A stretch of DNA of 64,000 bases from Alistipes sp. (GCA_020026375.1 JAHHQN010000003.1:1-64000); one strand, 5' to 3'; shown: positions 51,499 through 60,500, counted from the stretch's first letter. A program made the numbers and translations. Notes: generated from the sequence alone by a model not told the origin.

Positions 51499-52422
51499 AT
51501 GTATAAGACAGGTCTTTATTCGTCCGATGAAAAGATGTGCGATCTGGTGTGTGACCGCTATGCCGTGTTGCAGGTCATGAGCCGTTTCGGCATCTCGCTG
51601 GGCTTCGGCGACAAGACCATCGCCGAGGTGTGCGAAGAGAGCAAGGTCGACACCCAAACCTTCATGGCGGTGGTCAATCTGCTGCTCAACAAGAATGTTG
51701 CCGACCCCTCGAAGGAGGTCTCCGTGCGCTCGCTCACCGACTACCTCCACAACTCCCACGGCTACTTCCTCAATTTCCGCCTGCCGGCCATTCGCCGCAA
51801 GCTCATCGAGGCGGTCGACTGTGCGGTCAACGATGTGTCGTTTGCCATCATGCGCTTCTTCGACGAGTATGTGGCCGAGGTGACCCGCCACATGAACTAC
51901 GAGGAAAGCACCGTGTTTCCCTATGTCAATTCGCTGTTGGAGGGCAAGCGTCCGGCCAACTACTCGATGGACATCTTCCGCCGTCACCACGACCAGATTG
52001 AGTCACGTCTGCGCGAGTTGAAGAACATCATCATCAAATACTACCCCTCGGGTGGCACCAACGAACTCAACGGTGTGCTGTTCGACATCTTCTCCTGCGA
52101 GGAGGAGCTGGCTTCGCACAATGCCGTCGAGGACATCATCTTCGTGCCGGCGGTCGAGCGTCTGGCCTCCGACGACTCCATCAAGGTCGAGAAGCAGGAG
52201 GAGCTGAGCGTGCGCGAGAAGGAAATCATCGTGTGTGTGGTGAAGGGCATGACCAACAAGGAGATTGCCGAGGAGCTGTATATCTCGCCCCACACGGTCA
52301 TCACCCACCGCCGCAACATCGCCCAGAAGCTGCAGATTCACTCGGCGGCAGGTCTCACCATCTACGCCATCGTGAACAAACTGGTGGAACTCTCCGAAAT
52401 CAAGGACACCATCAAGGAGTAA
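51499..52422 (+). CDS. Fusion regulator: RIC-type domain, hemerythrin domain, LuxR HTH
   Basis: A 307-residue protein with three parts. Residues 1-70 resemble the N-terminal domain of RIC/ScdA iron-centre repair proteins (MCDLVCDRYAVLQVMSRFGI, then KTIAEVCEESKVD), with Cys14, Cys18 and Cys45. Residues of about 80-215 form a hemerythrin-like di-iron bundle with candidate ligands His84, His87, His131, Glu135, His163/His164, His207 and Glu211. Residues 236-297 are a LuxR-type HTH (ELSVREKEIIVCVVKGMTNK, then SPHTVITHRRNIAQKL). This suggests a transcription factor that senses O2, NO or iron directly through the di-iron site. Iron-stress or respiratory targets are inferred. It has its own promoter. 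Confidence 0.82.
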   Translation: MYKTGLYSSDEKMCDLVCDRYAVLQVMSRFGISLGFGDKTIAEVCEESKVDTQTFMAVVNLLLNKNVADPSKEVSVRSLTDYLHNSHGYFLNFRLPAIRRKLIEAVDCAVNDVSFAIMRFFDEYVAEVTRHMNYEESTVFPYVNSLLEGKRPANYSMDIFRRHHDQIESRLRELKNIIIKYYPSGGTNELNGVLFDIFSCEEELASHNAVEDIIFVPAVERLASDDSIKVEKQEELSVREKEIIVCVVKGMTNKEIAEELYISPHTVITHRRNIAQKLQIHSAAGLTIYAIVNKLVELSEIKDTIKE

Positions 52423-52450
52423 ACGTTTTTTTTCAAAAAACCGGAATATC

Positions 52451-53374
52451 ATGGAAGAGCATCACCACCATCATCATCACGAGCATCATCATCACCACCA
52501 CCACGAGCACCGCATCACCTCGCTCAACCGTGCCTTCATCATCGGTATCGTGCTGAACTCGCTTTTCGTTGTTGTGGAGTTTGTCGTGGGCGCGCTGTAT
52601 GGTTCGATGGGTCTTCTTTCCGATGCCGGACACAACCTCTCCGACGTGGCGAGCCTGCTGCTGGCCATGCTGGCCTTCCGTCTCTCGCAGGTGCACACCA
52701 ACTCGCGCTTCACCTACGGTTACAAGAAAAGCACCGTGCTGATATCGCTGCTCAATTCGGTTATCCTGCTGGTGGCCGTGGGCATCATCATTGCCGCGAG
52801 CGTCTCGCGACTCCTTCACCCCGAAATCATCGAGGGCGGTGCCGTGGCCTGGACGGCCGGAGCGGGTGTGCTGGTCAACGGCTTCACCGCATGGCTCTTT
52901 GTCAAGGACAAGGATAAGGACATGAATGTCAAAGGCACCTACCTCCACATGGCGGCCGACGCCCTGGTGTCGGTGGGTGTGGTCGTCTCGGGTCTGATAA
53001 TCCGCTTCACGGGCTGGACGCTGGTCGACCCCATTGTGGGTCTGCTGCTGGCCTTTGTCATCGTGATGTCGGTGTGGTCGCTCACGCGTGACAGCCTGCG
53101 CATGTCGCTCGACGGTGTGCCGCAGGGGGTCGACCTCGATGAGCTGAAGCACGAGATGGCGGCCGTCGACGGTGTGGCTGAGGTTCACCACATTCATGTG
53201 TGGGCCATGTCGACCACGGAGAATGCCCTTACGGCGCATGTCGTCCTGCGCAGTGTCGACACCATGCCGGACATCAAACACGCGCTCAAGGAGCGTCTGA
53301 AGACCAAAAACATCGGGCATGTGACCCTCGAGTTCGAAACCTCGGAGGAGCATTGCACCGATTTGAACGAATAG
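52451..53374 (+). CDS. Cation diffusion facilitator (zinc-type efflux)
   Basis: A 307-residue CDF transporter with a strikingly His-rich N-terminus: residues 2-20 contain 14 His and 4 Glu in two clusters. Six transmembrane helices follow. The metal site is in GLLSDAGHNLSDVASLLLAM (His and Asp pairs of TM2), with MAADALVSVGVVVSGL in TM5. The cytoplasmic domain runs from about 210. The His-rich tail and CzcD/ZitB-like pattern point to Zn2+ (possibly Cd2+ or Co2+) export in exchange for protons. It starts 29 bases after the RIC/LuxR gene, so metal or iron stress may link the two. Confidence 0.92.
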   Translation: MEEHHHHHHHEHHHHHHHEHRITSLNRAFIIGIVLNSLFVVVEFVVGALYGSMGLLSDAGHNLSDVASLLLAMLAFRLSQVHTNSRFTYGYKKSTVLISLLNSVILLVAVGIIIAASVSRLLHPEIIEGGAVAWTAGAGVLVNGFTAWLFVKDKDKDMNVKGTYLHMAADALVSVGVVVSGLIIRFTGWTLVDPIVGLLLAFVIVMSVWSLTRDSLRMSLDGVPQGVDLDELKHEMAAVDGVAEVHHIHVWAMSTTENALTAHVVLRSVDTMPDIKHALKERLKTKNIGHVTLEFETSEEHCTDLNE

Positions 53375-53408
53375 CCCCGCCCTGTTGCGGTGGGGACGTT
53401 GCGCATAA

Positions 53409-53446
53409 AATACCGCCGAACCTGTCCGGGTTCGGCGGTATTTTTG
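53409..53446 (+). terminator. CDF gene terminator
   Basis: ATACCGCCGAACC and GGTTCGGCGGTAT form a GC-rich hairpin, followed by TTTTTG. It lies about 35 bases beyond the stop codon. Confidence 0.92.
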
Positions 53447-53482
53447 TGTTTTCGGGGGCGAGGGGCGGTGGCCTGCAATGCG

Positions 53483-53520
53483 AAAAAGCCGTCTGCAAAC
53501 TGTTTGCAGACGGCTTTTTT
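53483..53520. terminator. Bidirectional terminator beside efp
   Basis: AAAAAGCCGTCTGCAAAC pairs with the inverted copy ending GGCTTTTTT, with A and T tails on either side. It is suited to ending the minus-strand efp gene and backing up the plus-strand terminator. Confidence 0.9.
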
Positions 53521-53552
53521 CGGGAGTATGTTTCCGGTCGTTGTGACTGAAA

Positions 53553-54119
53553 TTACTTGATACGCTCGTAGTACTCACGGGTGCGGGTGTCGACACGAAT
53601 CTTGTCACCGGTGTTGATGAACAAGGGAACGCGTACGGTGGCACCGGTGTTTACGGTGGCGGGCTTCAACGAGTTGGTCGAAGCGGTATCGCCCTTGATA
53701 CCCGGCTCGGTGTAGGTCACCTCCATGTCAACGATGGGAGGAAGCTCGGCCGAGAGAACGGTCTCCTTCTCGGTGTGGAACATCACCTCGACAATCTGAC
53801 CGTCGGTCATCAGGTCGTAGTTGTTGATGAGGTTCTTGTCGATGTTGATCTCCTCGAAGGTCTCGGTGTGCATGAAGTGCATGCCCAGGTCGTCCTCGTA
53901 GGTGAACTGGTAGGGGCGGCGCTCAACGCGTACGGGCTCGATTTTCACACCCGACGAGAAGGTGTTGTCGAGGATACGGCCGTTCTCCAGGTTCTTGAGT
54001 TTGGTACGAACGAAAGCGGGACCCTTACCGGGCTTTACGTGCTGGAAGTCTACGATCTGGTAAGTCTTGTTATCCATCTCGATGCACATACCGATTTTGA
54101 TATCAGCTGTTGTTGCCAT
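53553..54119 (-). CDS. efp: Elongation factor P
   Basis: A 188-residue translation factor that rescues ribosomes stalled at polyproline. Three beta-barrel domains are present: KOW-like N-terminal (IKIGMCIEMDNKTYQIVDFQ, then HVKPGKGPAFVRTKLKN), a central OB domain (FMHTETFEEI) and the C-terminal domain with the signature GATVRVPLFINTGDKIRVDT. The modified-residue loop is KPGKGPAF: Lys at the tip, as in lysylated EF-P types. It is a lone minus-strand gene. A TATCTTTGC -7 box (reverse complement of 54153-54161) lies upstream. Confidence 0.97.
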   Translation of the reverse strand: MATTADIKIGMCIEMDNKTYQIVDFQHVKPGKGPAFVRTKLKNLENGRILDNTFSSGVKIEPVRVERRPYQFTYEDDLGMHFMHTETFEEINIDKNLINNYDLMTDGQIVEVMFHTEKETVLSAELPPIVDMEVTYTEPGIKGDTASTNSLKPATVNTGATVRVPLFINTGDKIRVDTRTREYYERIK

Positions 54120-54152
54120 AGTATTTTATTTTTTAGTTGATTTTCCGTGGGC

Positions 54153-54161
54153 GCAAAGATA
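54153..54161 (-). promoter_or_regulatory. -7 box of efp
   Basis: Read on the minus strand this is TATCTTTGC, a perfect TANNTTTGC. It lies about 35 bases before the efp ATG. No matching -33 element is clear. Confidence 0.6.
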
Positions 54162-54255
54162 TGAAAAATTTGCGTCATATCCTATATATACCGCGCAGAT
54201 ACAATCGATTATCGCTTTTCCGACATCGGATTGCGGCGGTGTAACCTCTTCTATT

Positions 54256-54864
54256 TTATAGCTCTATCGCCTTGCATTTCAGACCGGCCTCCCTGATTTT
54301 TTCGAGTGTGCGCGGCAGGGCGTATCTCATGTTGCGGAAGGCTTTTTCGCTGTCGTGGAACACCACGATGGCACCCGGGGCGATGTATTTGGTCACATTC
54401 TTCAGACAGGTGCGCGGCGAGAGGTTGCGGTTGTAGTCGCGCGAGACGATGTCCCACATCACCAGTTTGTATCTCTGTCCCAGCAATTTCGACTGTGCGG
54501 GGGTGATTTGTGCATAGGGCGGGCGGAACAGGTCGGAGTGAATGAGGTCGTTGGCGAAATCCACATCTTCGGTGTAGCGTTCCAGACTCATTCCCCAGCC
54601 CCTCTGGTGGGAGTAGGTGTGGTTGCCCACGCGGTGACCGGCGTCGATGATGCGTTGGAAGAGGTCGGGATACATCTCGACATTCTTGCCCAGCACGAAG
54701 AATGTGGCCTTGGCATCGTACTTGTCGAGGGTGGAGAGTATCCACTCGGTGATGCCGGGCGTGGGACCGTCGTCGAAGGTCAGGAAGATACCTTCGGGGT
54801 CGTCGATTTCCCAAATCAGATCGGGCATCAGACGGCGGATTATTTTGGGTGGTTTCAAACGCAT
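54256..54864 (-). CDS. Polysaccharide deacetylase (NodB domain)
   Basis: A 202-residue NodB-type carbohydrate esterase family 4 enzyme with all five motifs: TFDDGPTPG (Asp-Asp), HRVGNHTYSHQRG (His-x3-His metal site), FRPPYAQ, WDIVSRDYNRN and IVVFHDSEKA. The N-terminus (MRLKPPKIIRR) carries no signal peptide I can recognise, which is unusual for an enzyme that would act on peptidoglycan or exopolysaccharide outside the cytoplasm. A start further upstream is not supported. The substrate is unknown: N-acetylglucosamine in peptidoglycan, or an envelope glycan precursor. Confidence 0.9.
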   Translation of the reverse strand: MRLKPPKIIRRLMPDLIWEIDDPEGIFLTFDDGPTPGITEWILSTLDKYDAKATFFVLGKNVEMYPDLFQRIIDAGHRVGNHTYSHQRGWGMSLERYTEDVDFANDLIHSDLFRPPYAQITPAQSKLLGQRYKLVMWDIVSRDYNRNLSPRTCLKNVTKYIAPGAIVVFHDSEKAFRNMRYALPRTLEKIREAGLKCKAIEL

Positions 54865-54984
54865 AACGATGACAAAAGTAATGATTTTGACGGCAAATAC
54901 GAAAAAAAACGCTAACTTTGTCCATATAACTCTCTCCTTTCAGGGAGAGAGACCTGCATTTCAATCATCTTAAACCACACTGCT

Positions 54985-56007
54985 ATGAAACGACTTTTCC
55001 TCATTTCGGCAACCCTGTTTCTCTCGCTCCTGCTCTCGGGCTGCGATGCGTTCCGTGCGCTTCACTCCGAAGGACAGACCTCGCAGGGCGCACCCTACGA
55101 GCTGCTGACCGTGTGTGAACAGAAGGAGTGGATGGGACAGGTGGGCGACACCCTCAGAGCGGTGTTCACCGCACCGGTGGCCTATCTCAATCAGAAAGAA
55201 CCCCATTTCGATGTGCTGCGTGTGCGTGCCAACGACTTCAAGGGCATGCTCGCTTCCCACCGCAATGTCCTCAATGTGCTGGTCGACCCCACGGTCAAGG
55301 AGGCGCGGGCCGGTGTGCAGTACGATGTCACCGCCTCACCGCAGGCCATGGTCACCCTTCAGGCTCCCGATGAGGAGGCGATGATTGCCTACATCGGCGA
55401 GCATGGCGACAAACTGCTGGCCGTCTTCGAGGAGGCCGAGCGCGAACGTGCGCTCAAACTGGCCGAGTCGTACGGTTGTCCGGCCGTGGCGAAGGCCATG
55501 AAGCAGACCTTCGATGTCGACATCCGTGTGCCGAAGAGCTATATCCTCGCGCTCGAGAAGGAGCATTTCCTCTGGGCGCGCAGCGAGTACCCCAAGGCCA
55601 GCCAGGGCTTCTTCGCCTACTCCTATCCCTACACCGGTTCGCAGACCCTCACGCTGGAGTCGCTGGTCGAGGCGCGCAACGAATACGCACGCAATATCCC
55701 CGGACCGGTCGACGGTTCGTATATGACCACCTCCAAGGCCTTTGAGCCGGGAGTGAGAATGCTGACCATCAACGGCCGCCGCTGGTGTGAGCTGCGCGGC
55801 TTCTGGGACGTGGAGGGCGACTACATGGGTGGCCCGTTCGTGAGCTACACCACCGTCGACAAGCGCAGCGGTCGTGTCTTCACCATCGACGGCTATGTCT
55901 ACTCGCCCAAGTTCCACAAACGCAACTATGTGCGCGGCGTGGAGCATCTGGTCTACAGCATCGACTTCCCCGGTGCTGCTCCCGAAAAGAAGGCCGACGA
56001 CAGATAA
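54985..56007 (+). CDS. DUF4837 lipoprotein
   Basis: A 340-residue lipoprotein: signal peptide and lipobox LLLSGC, with Cys20. The body matches the DUF4837 pattern: ELLTVCEQKEWMGQVGDTLR, then LNQKEPHFDVLRVR and FKGMLASHRNVLNVLVDP. The later WCELRGFWDVEGDYMGGPFV and VYSPKFHKRNYVRGVEHLVY are strongly conserved-looking. It is a common but functionally uncharacterised family in Bacteroidota. The cardiolipin synthase gene follows after about 20 bases, so the pair is probably cotranscribed. Confidence 0.88.
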   Translation: MKRLFLISATLFLSLLLSGCDAFRALHSEGQTSQGAPYELLTVCEQKEWMGQVGDTLRAVFTAPVAYLNQKEPHFDVLRVRANDFKGMLASHRNVLNVLVDPTVKEARAGVQYDVTASPQAMVTLQAPDEEAMIAYIGEHGDKLLAVFEEAERERALKLAESYGCPAVAKAMKQTFDVDIRVPKSYILALEKEHFLWARSEYPKASQGFFAYSYPYTGSQTLTLESLVEARNEYARNIPGPVDGSYMTTSKAFEPGVRMLTINGRRWCELRGFWDVEGDYMGGPFVSYTTVDKRSGRVFTIDGYVYSPKFHKRNYVRGVEHLVYSIDFPGAAPEKKADDR

Positions 56008-56027
56008 CGATGTAAAATGAAGCGTCT

Positions 56028-57440
56028 GTGGGACAGATTTTCACATACGTATTCCTTGCCATCTACTCGGTGACCATCATCGGCATTCTGCTGGTGGTGA
56101 TTACCGAGAACCGCAATCCGCTCAAGACCCTGCCGTGGATTATCCTGCTCACGCTGGCGCCGGTGGTGGGTCTGGTCATCTATTTCTTCTTCGGCCAGAA
56201 CCTCTCGAAACAACACATCATCTCGCGCCGCACGCGCAAGCGCATGACCACCGAACTCAAGGAGCGGCGCACGGGCAGCGGCGTGATTCCCCCGCACTAC
56301 CGTCCGCTGGCGCGCATGCTCTCGACCACCGCCGCGGCCACACCCCTCTACGGCAGCCGCATCACGCCCTACACCGACGGACACTCGAAGATGGAGGCCC
56401 TGCTGGCCGAAATCGCCACCGCACGCCACCATATCCACCTCCAGTACTACATTCTGGCCGATGACCTCACCACGCGCCGTCTCTGCGACGCGCTCTGTGC
56501 CAAGGTGCGCGAGGGGGTCAGGGTGCGTATCCTCTACGACGATGTGGGGTGCGCCGGTGTGAAGAACAGCTTCTTCGAGTCGCTGCGCCGCAACGGCATC
56601 GAGGTCTACTCGTTCCTGCGCGTGGCCTTCCCTCTCTTTACCTCCAAGGTCAACTACCGCAACCACCGCAAAATTGTGGTCATCGACGGCCGTGTGGGCT
56701 TCGTGGGCGGCATGAACATCGCCGACCGCTATGTCATGGGTACGGAGTGGGGCACCTGGCGCGATACCCACTTCAAGATTGAGGGCAACGGCGCGCTGGC
56801 TCTCCAGACCTCCTTCCTGAGCGACTGGTCGGCCACCACACGCCATGTGGTGACGGGCGACGAGTATTTCCCCCTCCAGCCGGCCTTCAACACCGGTATC
56901 CTCCAGATGGTGGCCAGCGGACCCTTCGGCAAGTGGCGCAGCCTGTTGCAGGCGGTGAGCTATGCCGTCACGCGCGCCGAGAAACGTGTGTGGGTGCAGA
57001 CGCCCTACTACCTGCCCTCCGATGTGCTGAACAACGCCTTTCAGGAGGCGGCTCTGGCCGGTATCGATGTCACCCTCATGCTGCCGCGCCGCTCCGATTC
57101 GCGGTTCATCGACCTGGCCAGCCACTCGTTCCTCGACGACATGTTGAAGGCAGGTGTGAAAATCGCCCTCTACGAGCCGGGATTCCTCCACTCCAAGCTG
57201 CTGGTCATCGACGACCGGCTCACCATCATCGGCTCGGCCAACATGGATTTCCGCAGCTTCGAACACAACTTCGAAATCAGCGGCTTTGTCTACGACGACG
57301 AGTTCAACCGCCGCATGAGCGGCATCTTCCTCGACGACATGAGCCGCTGCCATCTGCTCACCCCTGCCGAGTGGTTCTCGCGTTCGCGCGGACGGCGTGT
57401 CGCCGAGTCGTTCATGCGTATCTTCTCGCCGCTGATGTAG
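56028..57440 (+). CDS. cls: Cardiolipin synthase, phospholipase D type
   Basis: A 470-residue inner-membrane enzyme that condenses phosphatidyl groups into cardiolipin. Two N-terminal helices (FTYVFLAIYSVTIIGILLVV, LPWIILLTLAPVVGLVIYFF) are followed by two PLD domains. The HKD motifs are NHRKIVVIDGRVGFVGGMN (about 215) and HSKLLVIDDRLTIIGSANMD (about 392), both complete. The only sensible start is the GTG at 56028 (reading GQIFTYV); the ATGs just upstream are out of frame or followed by a stop. A strong terminator lies downstream. Confidence 0.94.
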   Translation: MGQIFTYVFLAIYSVTIIGILLVVITENRNPLKTLPWIILLTLAPVVGLVIYFFFGQNLSKQHIISRRTRKRMTTELKERRTGSGVIPPHYRPLARMLSTTAAATPLYGSRITPYTDGHSKMEALLAEIATARHHIHLQYYILADDLTTRRLCDALCAKVREGVRVRILYDDVGCAGVKNSFFESLRRNGIEVYSFLRVAFPLFTSKVNYRNHRKIVVIDGRVGFVGGMNIADRYVMGTEWGTWRDTHFKIEGNGALALQTSFLSDWSATTRHVVTGDEYFPLQPAFNTGILQMVASGPFGKWRSLLQAVSYAVTRAEKRVWVQTPYYLPSDVLNNAFQEAALAGIDVTLMLPRRSDSRFIDLASHSFLDDMLKAGVKIALYEPGFLHSKLLVIDDRLTIIGSANMDFRSFEHNFEISGFVYDDEFNRRMSGIFLDDMSRCHLLTPAEWFSRSRGRRVAESFMRIFSPLM

Positions 57441-57469
57441 CGGAGGTTTTGACCGTATAATTGACAACA

Positions 57470-57506
57470 AAAAATGAGTTGCCCCTTTCGGGGGCAACTC
57501 ATTTTT
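57470..57506. terminator. Bidirectional terminator between cls and the YeiH gene
   Basis: AAAAATGAGTTGCCCC pairs with GGGGCAACTCATTTTT around TTTC. A and T tails on both sides suit the two convergent genes. Confidence 0.93.
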
Positions 57507-57527
57507 CTATTGTTGCGAGCTGTCGGT

Positions 57528-58817
57528 TTAGAACAGCGGCTTGAGGAATCCGAAGATGACCACGGCCACGATGAAGGTGACCACGATGTTCCAGGTCTGC
57601 GCCAGCAGGAAGGCCTTCATCACATTGCGGTTCTCCTTCGAGATGATGTCCTTGAGACGGGTGTCGAGACCGATGCAGACGAACGCCAGCGAGAAGAAGA
57701 GCTTGGAGAACATCTTGGCCACAGCCGGCTCGGCGAGCTTGCCCTTCTCGTTGAGCGTCATCAGGTCGCCCGTCTGGAACATGCTGAACACCAGCGAAGC
57801 CACCACGAAACCGATGATGAACTTGGGGAACTTGTCCCACACGATGGCCAGCGACGGACGGTTGTCGTCCTTCAGACGCTGCTCCTTGCGGGTCGAGAGG
57901 TAGAGGGCGATGAAGAAGGCCACGAAGCCGATCATCACGTTCTGTGCCGCCTTGATAATCATGGCGTGACCGTTGGCCACATCGCCGATGATGGAGCTCG
58001 AGGCCGCCACACCCGATGTGGTGTCGACCGTACCGCCAATCCATGCGCCGGCTACGGTCTGAATGGTCTCCGCGTCATCGAAAATCAGCGGCAGAATCAT
58101 GTTGGCCAGCCACGGCATGAGGTAAATCATCGGCACCACGATGATGAGAATCAGCGACACGATGTAGGAGAGCTTGTTCTCCTCACACTTGGCCACACGT
58201 GCCGCGGTGATGGCGGCCGACACACCGCAGATGGTCAGACCGCTCGACATGGTCATGGCCGTGTGCTGGTCGACCTGCATCTTGCGGGCGATGAAGTAGG
58301 CCGAGAACCATACGATGGTGACCACCAGTACGGCCTGCACCAGACCCAGAACACCCGATTTCATCACGTCCTCGATGAGAATGGTGGCACCCAGACACAC
58401 CACACCGATTTTGATGAAGAACTCGCCCTGAATGGCCGGTTTCAGCCAGTCGGGTACATGCCACAGGTTGCGAATCAGAAGACCGAAGATGACGGAGAAG
58501 AAGACCGACTCGAAGCCGAACTCCTTGACGATGCCGATTTTCTCGACCACCTGTGCCAGCAGCGACAGCAGGAAGATGACCACCAGCGACGGGAAAAGAC
58601 CCTTCACGGGGCGGTGGAGCAGGAGCGAGCCGATGTAGATGACCGCCAGCACAATGCCGAAGAGCAGCATGATGTTATACCATGCTACCTCGCCCACCAG
58701 GGTGCTGGGGACTATGGGCATGTTTTTGGGAACGAAGAGTGCCATCAGCAGGAGAGGAATAGACATCCATACGGCTACCCAGTCCTCGACACGGAGTTTT
58801 TCGATAAAGTTTTTCAT
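57528..58817 (-). CDS. YeiH-family (UPF0324) membrane transporter
   Basis: A 429-residue protein with about ten transmembrane helices of the YeiH / putative sulfate exporter family. Typical segments: FGLLIRNLWHVPDWLKPAI, FFIKIGVVCLGATILIEDVM, TAMTMSSGLTICGVSAAIT, AWIGGTVDTTSGVAASSSII and DTRLKDIISKENRNV. The SGLTICGVSAA and GGTVDTT motifs are the family's conserved half-sites. The substrate is not proven; sulfate, sulfite or related anions have been proposed. The start is placed at MKNFIEKLRVEDWV. It follows a porin gene on the same strand by about 26 bases, suggesting a joint role in anion traffic (inference). Confidence 0.88.
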   Translation of the reverse strand: MKNFIEKLRVEDWVAVWMSIPLLLMALFVPKNMPIVPSTLVGEVAWYNIMLLFGIVLAVIYIGSLLLHRPVKGLFPSLVVIFLLSLLAQVVEKIGIVKEFGFESVFFSVIFGLLIRNLWHVPDWLKPAIQGEFFIKIGVVCLGATILIEDVMKSGVLGLVQAVLVVTIVWFSAYFIARKMQVDQHTAMTMSSGLTICGVSAAITAARVAKCEENKLSYIVSLILIIVVPMIYLMPWLANMILPLIFDDAETIQTVAGAWIGGTVDTTSGVAASSSIIGDVANGHAMIIKAAQNVMIGFVAFFIALYLSTRKEQRLKDDNRPSLAIVWDKFPKFIIGFVVASLVFSMFQTGDLMTLNEKGKLAEPAVAKMFSKLFFSLAFVCIGLDTRLKDIISKENRNVMKAFLLAQTWNIVVTFIVAVVIFGFLKPLF

Positions 58818-58843
58818 ACGTTGTTGTAGGTTTTTTTTGAGGG

Positions 58844-59914
58844 TTAGAATGATGCCGAACATACTGCATAGACCGTGTTGCCCGAACGCTTGCCGGTCTT
58901 CGAGCCGCAGTCCTCGTAGGAGTAGTTGAGCTGGAAGCGGAAGTGCTTGATGGGCTGCCAGGTCAGACCGGCGATGATGTTGCTCTGACGGATGGCCGCA
59001 CCCACCGAGGTGTCGGCCGTGAAGGTCTCGTAGCGCACGGCAGGCATGAACTTGTCGCAGATGCGCCAGCCGGCCAGCACATACCAGCCGCGGCTGTCGT
59101 ACTCGGCTTTCGAGTCCTTGACACCTGTGGTGCCGCCGAACCACTCGCCGCGCAGAGAGAGGTGACCGCGATCGAACGATGCTCCGGCGGTGTAGCGTTC
59201 GCGCTTCTCATACTGCTCGCCGTACTCGCCCCAGTAGTAGGAACCCGACACCATCAGTCCCTCGACGGGTATGATGCGCAGACGGGTGACGAAGTCCTTG
59301 GAGTCGTTCTTGTCCTTGATGTTGATGCCCTGGCCGTTGAATACCGCCAGGTCGTAGTTGATAATCGAGTAGCCGTCGCGCTTGATGAAGCCGCCGAAGA
59401 GGTTGAGACCCGTGTCACGACCCGAAGCTTTGAGTCCCGATACGTCGTTGTAGCCCATGAGTCGTCCGAGGGGCATGGCGTAGTCGATGACCTCGAGGTT
59501 GAGCGGCGTGGAGCCGGTGCTCTCGATGGAGAAGGGAATCTTGAACATACCCAACTTGAAGTTGAGCTGCTCCCAGGGCGAATATTGGAGATAGGTGTCG
59601 ACAATCTTGGGCGATGTCAACTCCAGCTGTATGCGGTAGGAGAACTTGGAGACGATGTTACCCTTCAGATTCAGACGCGCACGCTTGATTTCGAAACTCG
59701 AACCGTCGTATTCCGACCATTTGTAACCGGCCTGCACATATCCCGAGATGGAGGGCAGATGAGCTGCTATCTTATCCCAGGTGGTGGATTTCTTTTCAAG
59801 GGTGGCAATGCGCTCTTCGAGGGCGGCGGTGTCGCTCTCGGGTTGTTGGTCGTTGCTCTGCGCGAAGACACTTGTCGAGAAAAGCATCAGGAGAGGTAAA
59901 ATAAACTTCTTCAT
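58844..59914 (-). CDS. OprO/OprP-like outer-membrane porin
   Basis: A 356-residue porin: signal peptide (MKKFILPLLMLFSTSVFAQ), a short N-terminal coiled coil (AALEERIATLEKKSTTWDKI) of the kind that trimerises phosphate-selective porins, then a 16-strand-type barrel. IKRARLNLKGNIVSKFSYRI, QYSPWEQLNFKLGMFKIPFS and the C-terminal strand ending in Phe support this. The family passes phosphate and other anions. It is cotranscribed with the YeiH-type transporter gene downstream, consistent with a shared anion substrate. No promoter could be fixed; the upstream sequence is AT-rich. Confidence 0.88.
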   Translation of the reverse strand: MKKFILPLLMLFSTSVFAQSNDQQPESDTAALEERIATLEKKSTTWDKIAAHLPSISGYVQAGYKWSEYDGSSFEIKRARLNLKGNIVSKFSYRIQLELTSPKIVDTYLQYSPWEQLNFKLGMFKIPFSIESTGSTPLNLEVIDYAMPLGRLMGYNDVSGLKASGRDTGLNLFGGFIKRDGYSIINYDLAVFNGQGINIKDKNDSKDFVTRLRIIPVEGLMVSGSYYWGEYGEQYEKRERYTAGASFDRGHLSLRGEWFGGTTGVKDSKAEYDSRGWYVLAGWRICDKFMPAVRYETFTADTSVGAAIRQSNIIAGLTWQPIKHFRFQLNYSYEDCGSKTGKRSGNTVYAVCSASF

Positions 59915-60443
59915 AGAAAATATATAGAATTGTAATAAATTGATAACGCAAAATTCGTTATTTATGCGATATGAATCAATAAGTTAAAATACCTATATTG
60001 ATGTCCCGACGGGGTGGAATGTAGCAATTTTGGCAGTTTTAGCCCCTCCATTCGGGGGCGGAGCATGCCACAGACCCTCTTCTGCACCGTGTCGGAGGAC
60101 TCCATCTCCGCGTCTTCGCCATCGGTTTCCGCTTCTTTTGGGGCTTGGGGCATAGGGGTTTTTCCGTTGGTGCTGCCTGTCCCTTTCGAGCTGGGATTGC
60201 CCTCGGGTGTGACCCATATTTTGTGAGAGGTGCCGTCGGGTGCGGTGTCTGTCTTTTGCCGTGGACGCGGCAATGGGGAAGTTCTGTTTTTGTGTCGTGT
60301 GCGCGGCAATGGGGTAGGGCAGTCCGTATCGGGGACGGGGACAACGGGGCGGTCGGCCTTTTTGTGAGCGGGCTGCACCGTGAAGTGCAGTCGGGGGAGG
60401 CAGTCGTGAGTGCGGCGACCTCTTTGGGTATGGTGGAAAAACA
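59915..60443. other. Non-coding stretch between the porin gene and the exb operon
   Basis: The first ~100 bases are AT-rich and probably carry the porin promoter on the minus strand. The rest is G-rich. It contains a repeated segment around GCGGCAATGGGG (near 60268 and 60303). A 160-codon minus frame (59962-60444) crosses it but shows low-complexity composition without a recognisable domain. I see no supported gene. Confidence 0.45.
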
Positions 60444-60477
60444 AAAAGAGCGAACTCTCGAAGAGTTCGCTCTTTTC
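60444..60477 (-). terminator. Terminator of the exb operon
   Basis: AAAAGAGCGAACTCT and its inverted copy AGAGTTCGCTCTTTT flank CGA. It lies about 25 bases beyond the second exbD stop on the minus strand. Confidence 0.92.
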
Positions 60478-60500
60478 TATTGGGATTAGACCCCGCGGGA

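Noticed and set aside
58818..59144. N-terminal extension of the YeiH-type gene to 59144
   Set aside because: The extra frame is antisense-free but overlaps the porin coding region out of frame. The family N-terminus fits the ATG at 58817.
59962..60444. A 160-codon minus frame upstream of the porin gene
   Set aside because: The translation is rich in Pro, Thr, Lys and Ser without a recognisable domain or signal peptide. It ends in an AT-rich stretch that more likely holds a promoter.
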